A stretch of DNA of 6,114 nucleotides, from assembly GCA_025963955.1 (NCBI GenBank), contig JAOPZU010000365.1, positions 1-6,114 on the forward strand, in the 5' to 3' direction. The position numbers were made by a program, and so were the translations under genes. A model generated the notes under the pieces. It worked only from the letters and a program-made list of their open reading frames with translations, made no database searches and was not told where the DNA came from. Every line of letters begins with the position of its first letter. The first letter of the stretch is position 1. This stretch comes from Solirubrobacterales bacterium (GTDB lineage Bacteria > Actinomycetota > Thermoleophilia > Solirubrobacterales > Solirubrobacteraceae). Below, in pieces: positions 5,269-6,114 of the stretch.

Positions 5269-6114
5269 GCCGCAGCCCGAAGACCCGATTCGGCCGCACC
5301 CGCCGGCGCCGCCGCGAGACCGACTCCGCGCGCTCGGTGCTGCTGAAGGCCGGCGCGACGCTCGGCCTGATCGCCGCCTTCCTCGCCTTCGCCATCACCG
5401 CGATCCAGGGCGTGCCCGGCCGCCACTACACGACGATGTACGTCGCCGCGGCCGAGGTGGGCAGCCTCCGCGGCCACGACAAGGTCGCCATCGGCGGCGT
5501 CCGCGTCGGACAGGTCGTCCGCACGACGTCGTCGAGGAACGGAGCGCGCATCCAGATGCAGCTCGAGCCCGGGATCACCCTCGCCCGGGACACGACGGTC
5601 CGCATCCGCGCCAACGGCCTCCTCGGCGCCCGCTACGTGCAGCTCATCCCCGGGACGGACCGCACGATGCTCGGCGACGGAGCGACCCTGCGCGCCGGCA
5701 AGGACGCGCTCACGGCGTCCGTCCCGGACGCGCTCGACGTCTTCGACGCCGAGACGCGCGGCAAGCTCGGCGTCGCCGTGGCCGGACTCGGCCGGGGCGT
5801 GCTCGGCAACGGCGAGCCGCTGAACGACGGCATCCGGGTGGGCTCGGACGCGACGGGACCCTTCTCCGACATCATGGACAGCATCCTCGCGCGACCGGGT
5901 GCTGCCCCGCGCCTGGTCCCCGGGCTCGACTCGGCGGTAGGTGCCCTGAACGACTCACGCACCGACCTGCGACGGCTCTTCGCCCCCGCCGCGACCGCGC
6001 TGCGTCCGTTCTCCGAGCGGCGCTCCGCGCTCCGCTCGACGCTGGACGAGGCGCCGGCGTCGCTGGCCGTCGCCACCGTCGGCCTCCAGCACGGCTCGCG
6101 CCTGCTCGCCGCGG
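5265..6114 (+). CDS. MlaD/Mce-family protein, third in operon (MceC position), 3' end outside window
   Basis: Third Mce tube subunit, incomplete. The ATG sits in an ATGA overlap with the preceding stop. There is no Shine-Dalgarno sequence in the pyrimidine-rich DNA before it, so translation probably depends on coupling. The frame stays open to the window edge, giving 283 visible residues. A strongly basic cytoplasmic start (RTRRRRRE at 11-18) precedes a membrane segment at about 28-47. The MlaD domain follows at about 55-130 and is the most canonical of the three: VGSLRGHDKVAIGGVRVGQV (65-84) and ANGLLGARYVQLIPG (116-130). From about 150 the helical region begins (DALDVFDAETRGKLGVAVAG) and continues to the edge with Leu-rich, Arg-rich segments (DLRRLFAPAATALRPF, ERRSALRSTLDEAP). 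No cysteines are visible. The other Mce proteins are usually 350-500 aa, so 70 to 200 residues are probably missing. Confidence 0.92.
   Translation, partial: MSRSPKTRFGRTRRRRRETDSARSVLLKAGATLGLIAAFLAFAITAIQGVPGRHYTTMYVAAAEVGSLRGHDKVAIGGVRVGQVVRTTSSRNGARIQMQLEPGITLARDTTVRIRANGLLGARYVQLIPGTDRTMLGDGATLRAGKDALTASVPDALDVFDAETRGKLGVAVAGLGRGVLGNGEPLNDGIRVGSDATGPFSDIMDSILARPGAAPRLVPGLDSAVGALNDSRTDLRRLFAPAATALRPFSERRSALRSTLDEAPASLAVATVGLQHGSRLLAA

Noticed and set aside
5633..6076. 147-aa minus-strand frame at the right end
   Set aside because: It is antisense to the third Mce gene, Ser/Arg/Pro/Ala-rich and without recognisable motifs, while the sense frame carries a canonical MlaD domain just upstream and stays open.

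Overview
The window is a strongly GC-rich stretch, with G or C at almost every third codon position. It reads as the start of an actinobacterial Mce (MlaE/MlaD-type) lipid-transporter operon, with the end of a LuxR-type regulator gene in front of it. The pairing of two YrbE permeases with serial Mce proteins, GTG starts and extreme GC content point to Actinomycetota. A lineage outside the mycobacteria, such as Thermoleophilia/Solirubrobacterales, is my guess from the look of the proteins and was not tested.

Layout, all on the + strand: (1) 2-583, the C-terminal part of a GAF-like/LuxR-HTH regulator whose 5' end lies outside the window; (2) 584-718, the only real intergenic gap, packed with dyad-symmetric C5/G5 motifs; (3) 719-1582 and 1584-2432, two MlaE/YrbE permease subunits; (4) 2435-3820, 3820-5268 and 5265-6114 (running off the end), three successive MlaD/Mce-domain proteins.

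The five transporter genes are separated by +1 nt, +2 nt, a 1-nt overlap and a 4-nt overlap, so they are almost certainly one translationally coupled transcription unit. By family knowledge, the YrbE pair forms the inner-membrane permease. The Mce proteins, each with one N-terminal membrane anchor, an MlaD domain and a long helical region, form a hetero-oligomeric tube that carries lipids or sterols across the envelope. The remaining Mce genes probably lie beyond 6114, and the ATPase (MlaF/MceG type) is not in the window. The substrate cannot be read from sequence.

No RNA genes, mobile elements, CRISPR arrays or broken genes were seen. The most interesting non-coding signal is the cluster of CCCCCG-N-CGGGGG-type palindromes at 563-657. 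One copy has the 7-2-7 geometry known for NarL-type sites, which fits the HTH class of the adjacent regulator. The most interesting protein-level signals are a perfectly phased triple heptad repeat and a lone cysteine pair in the first Mce protein.
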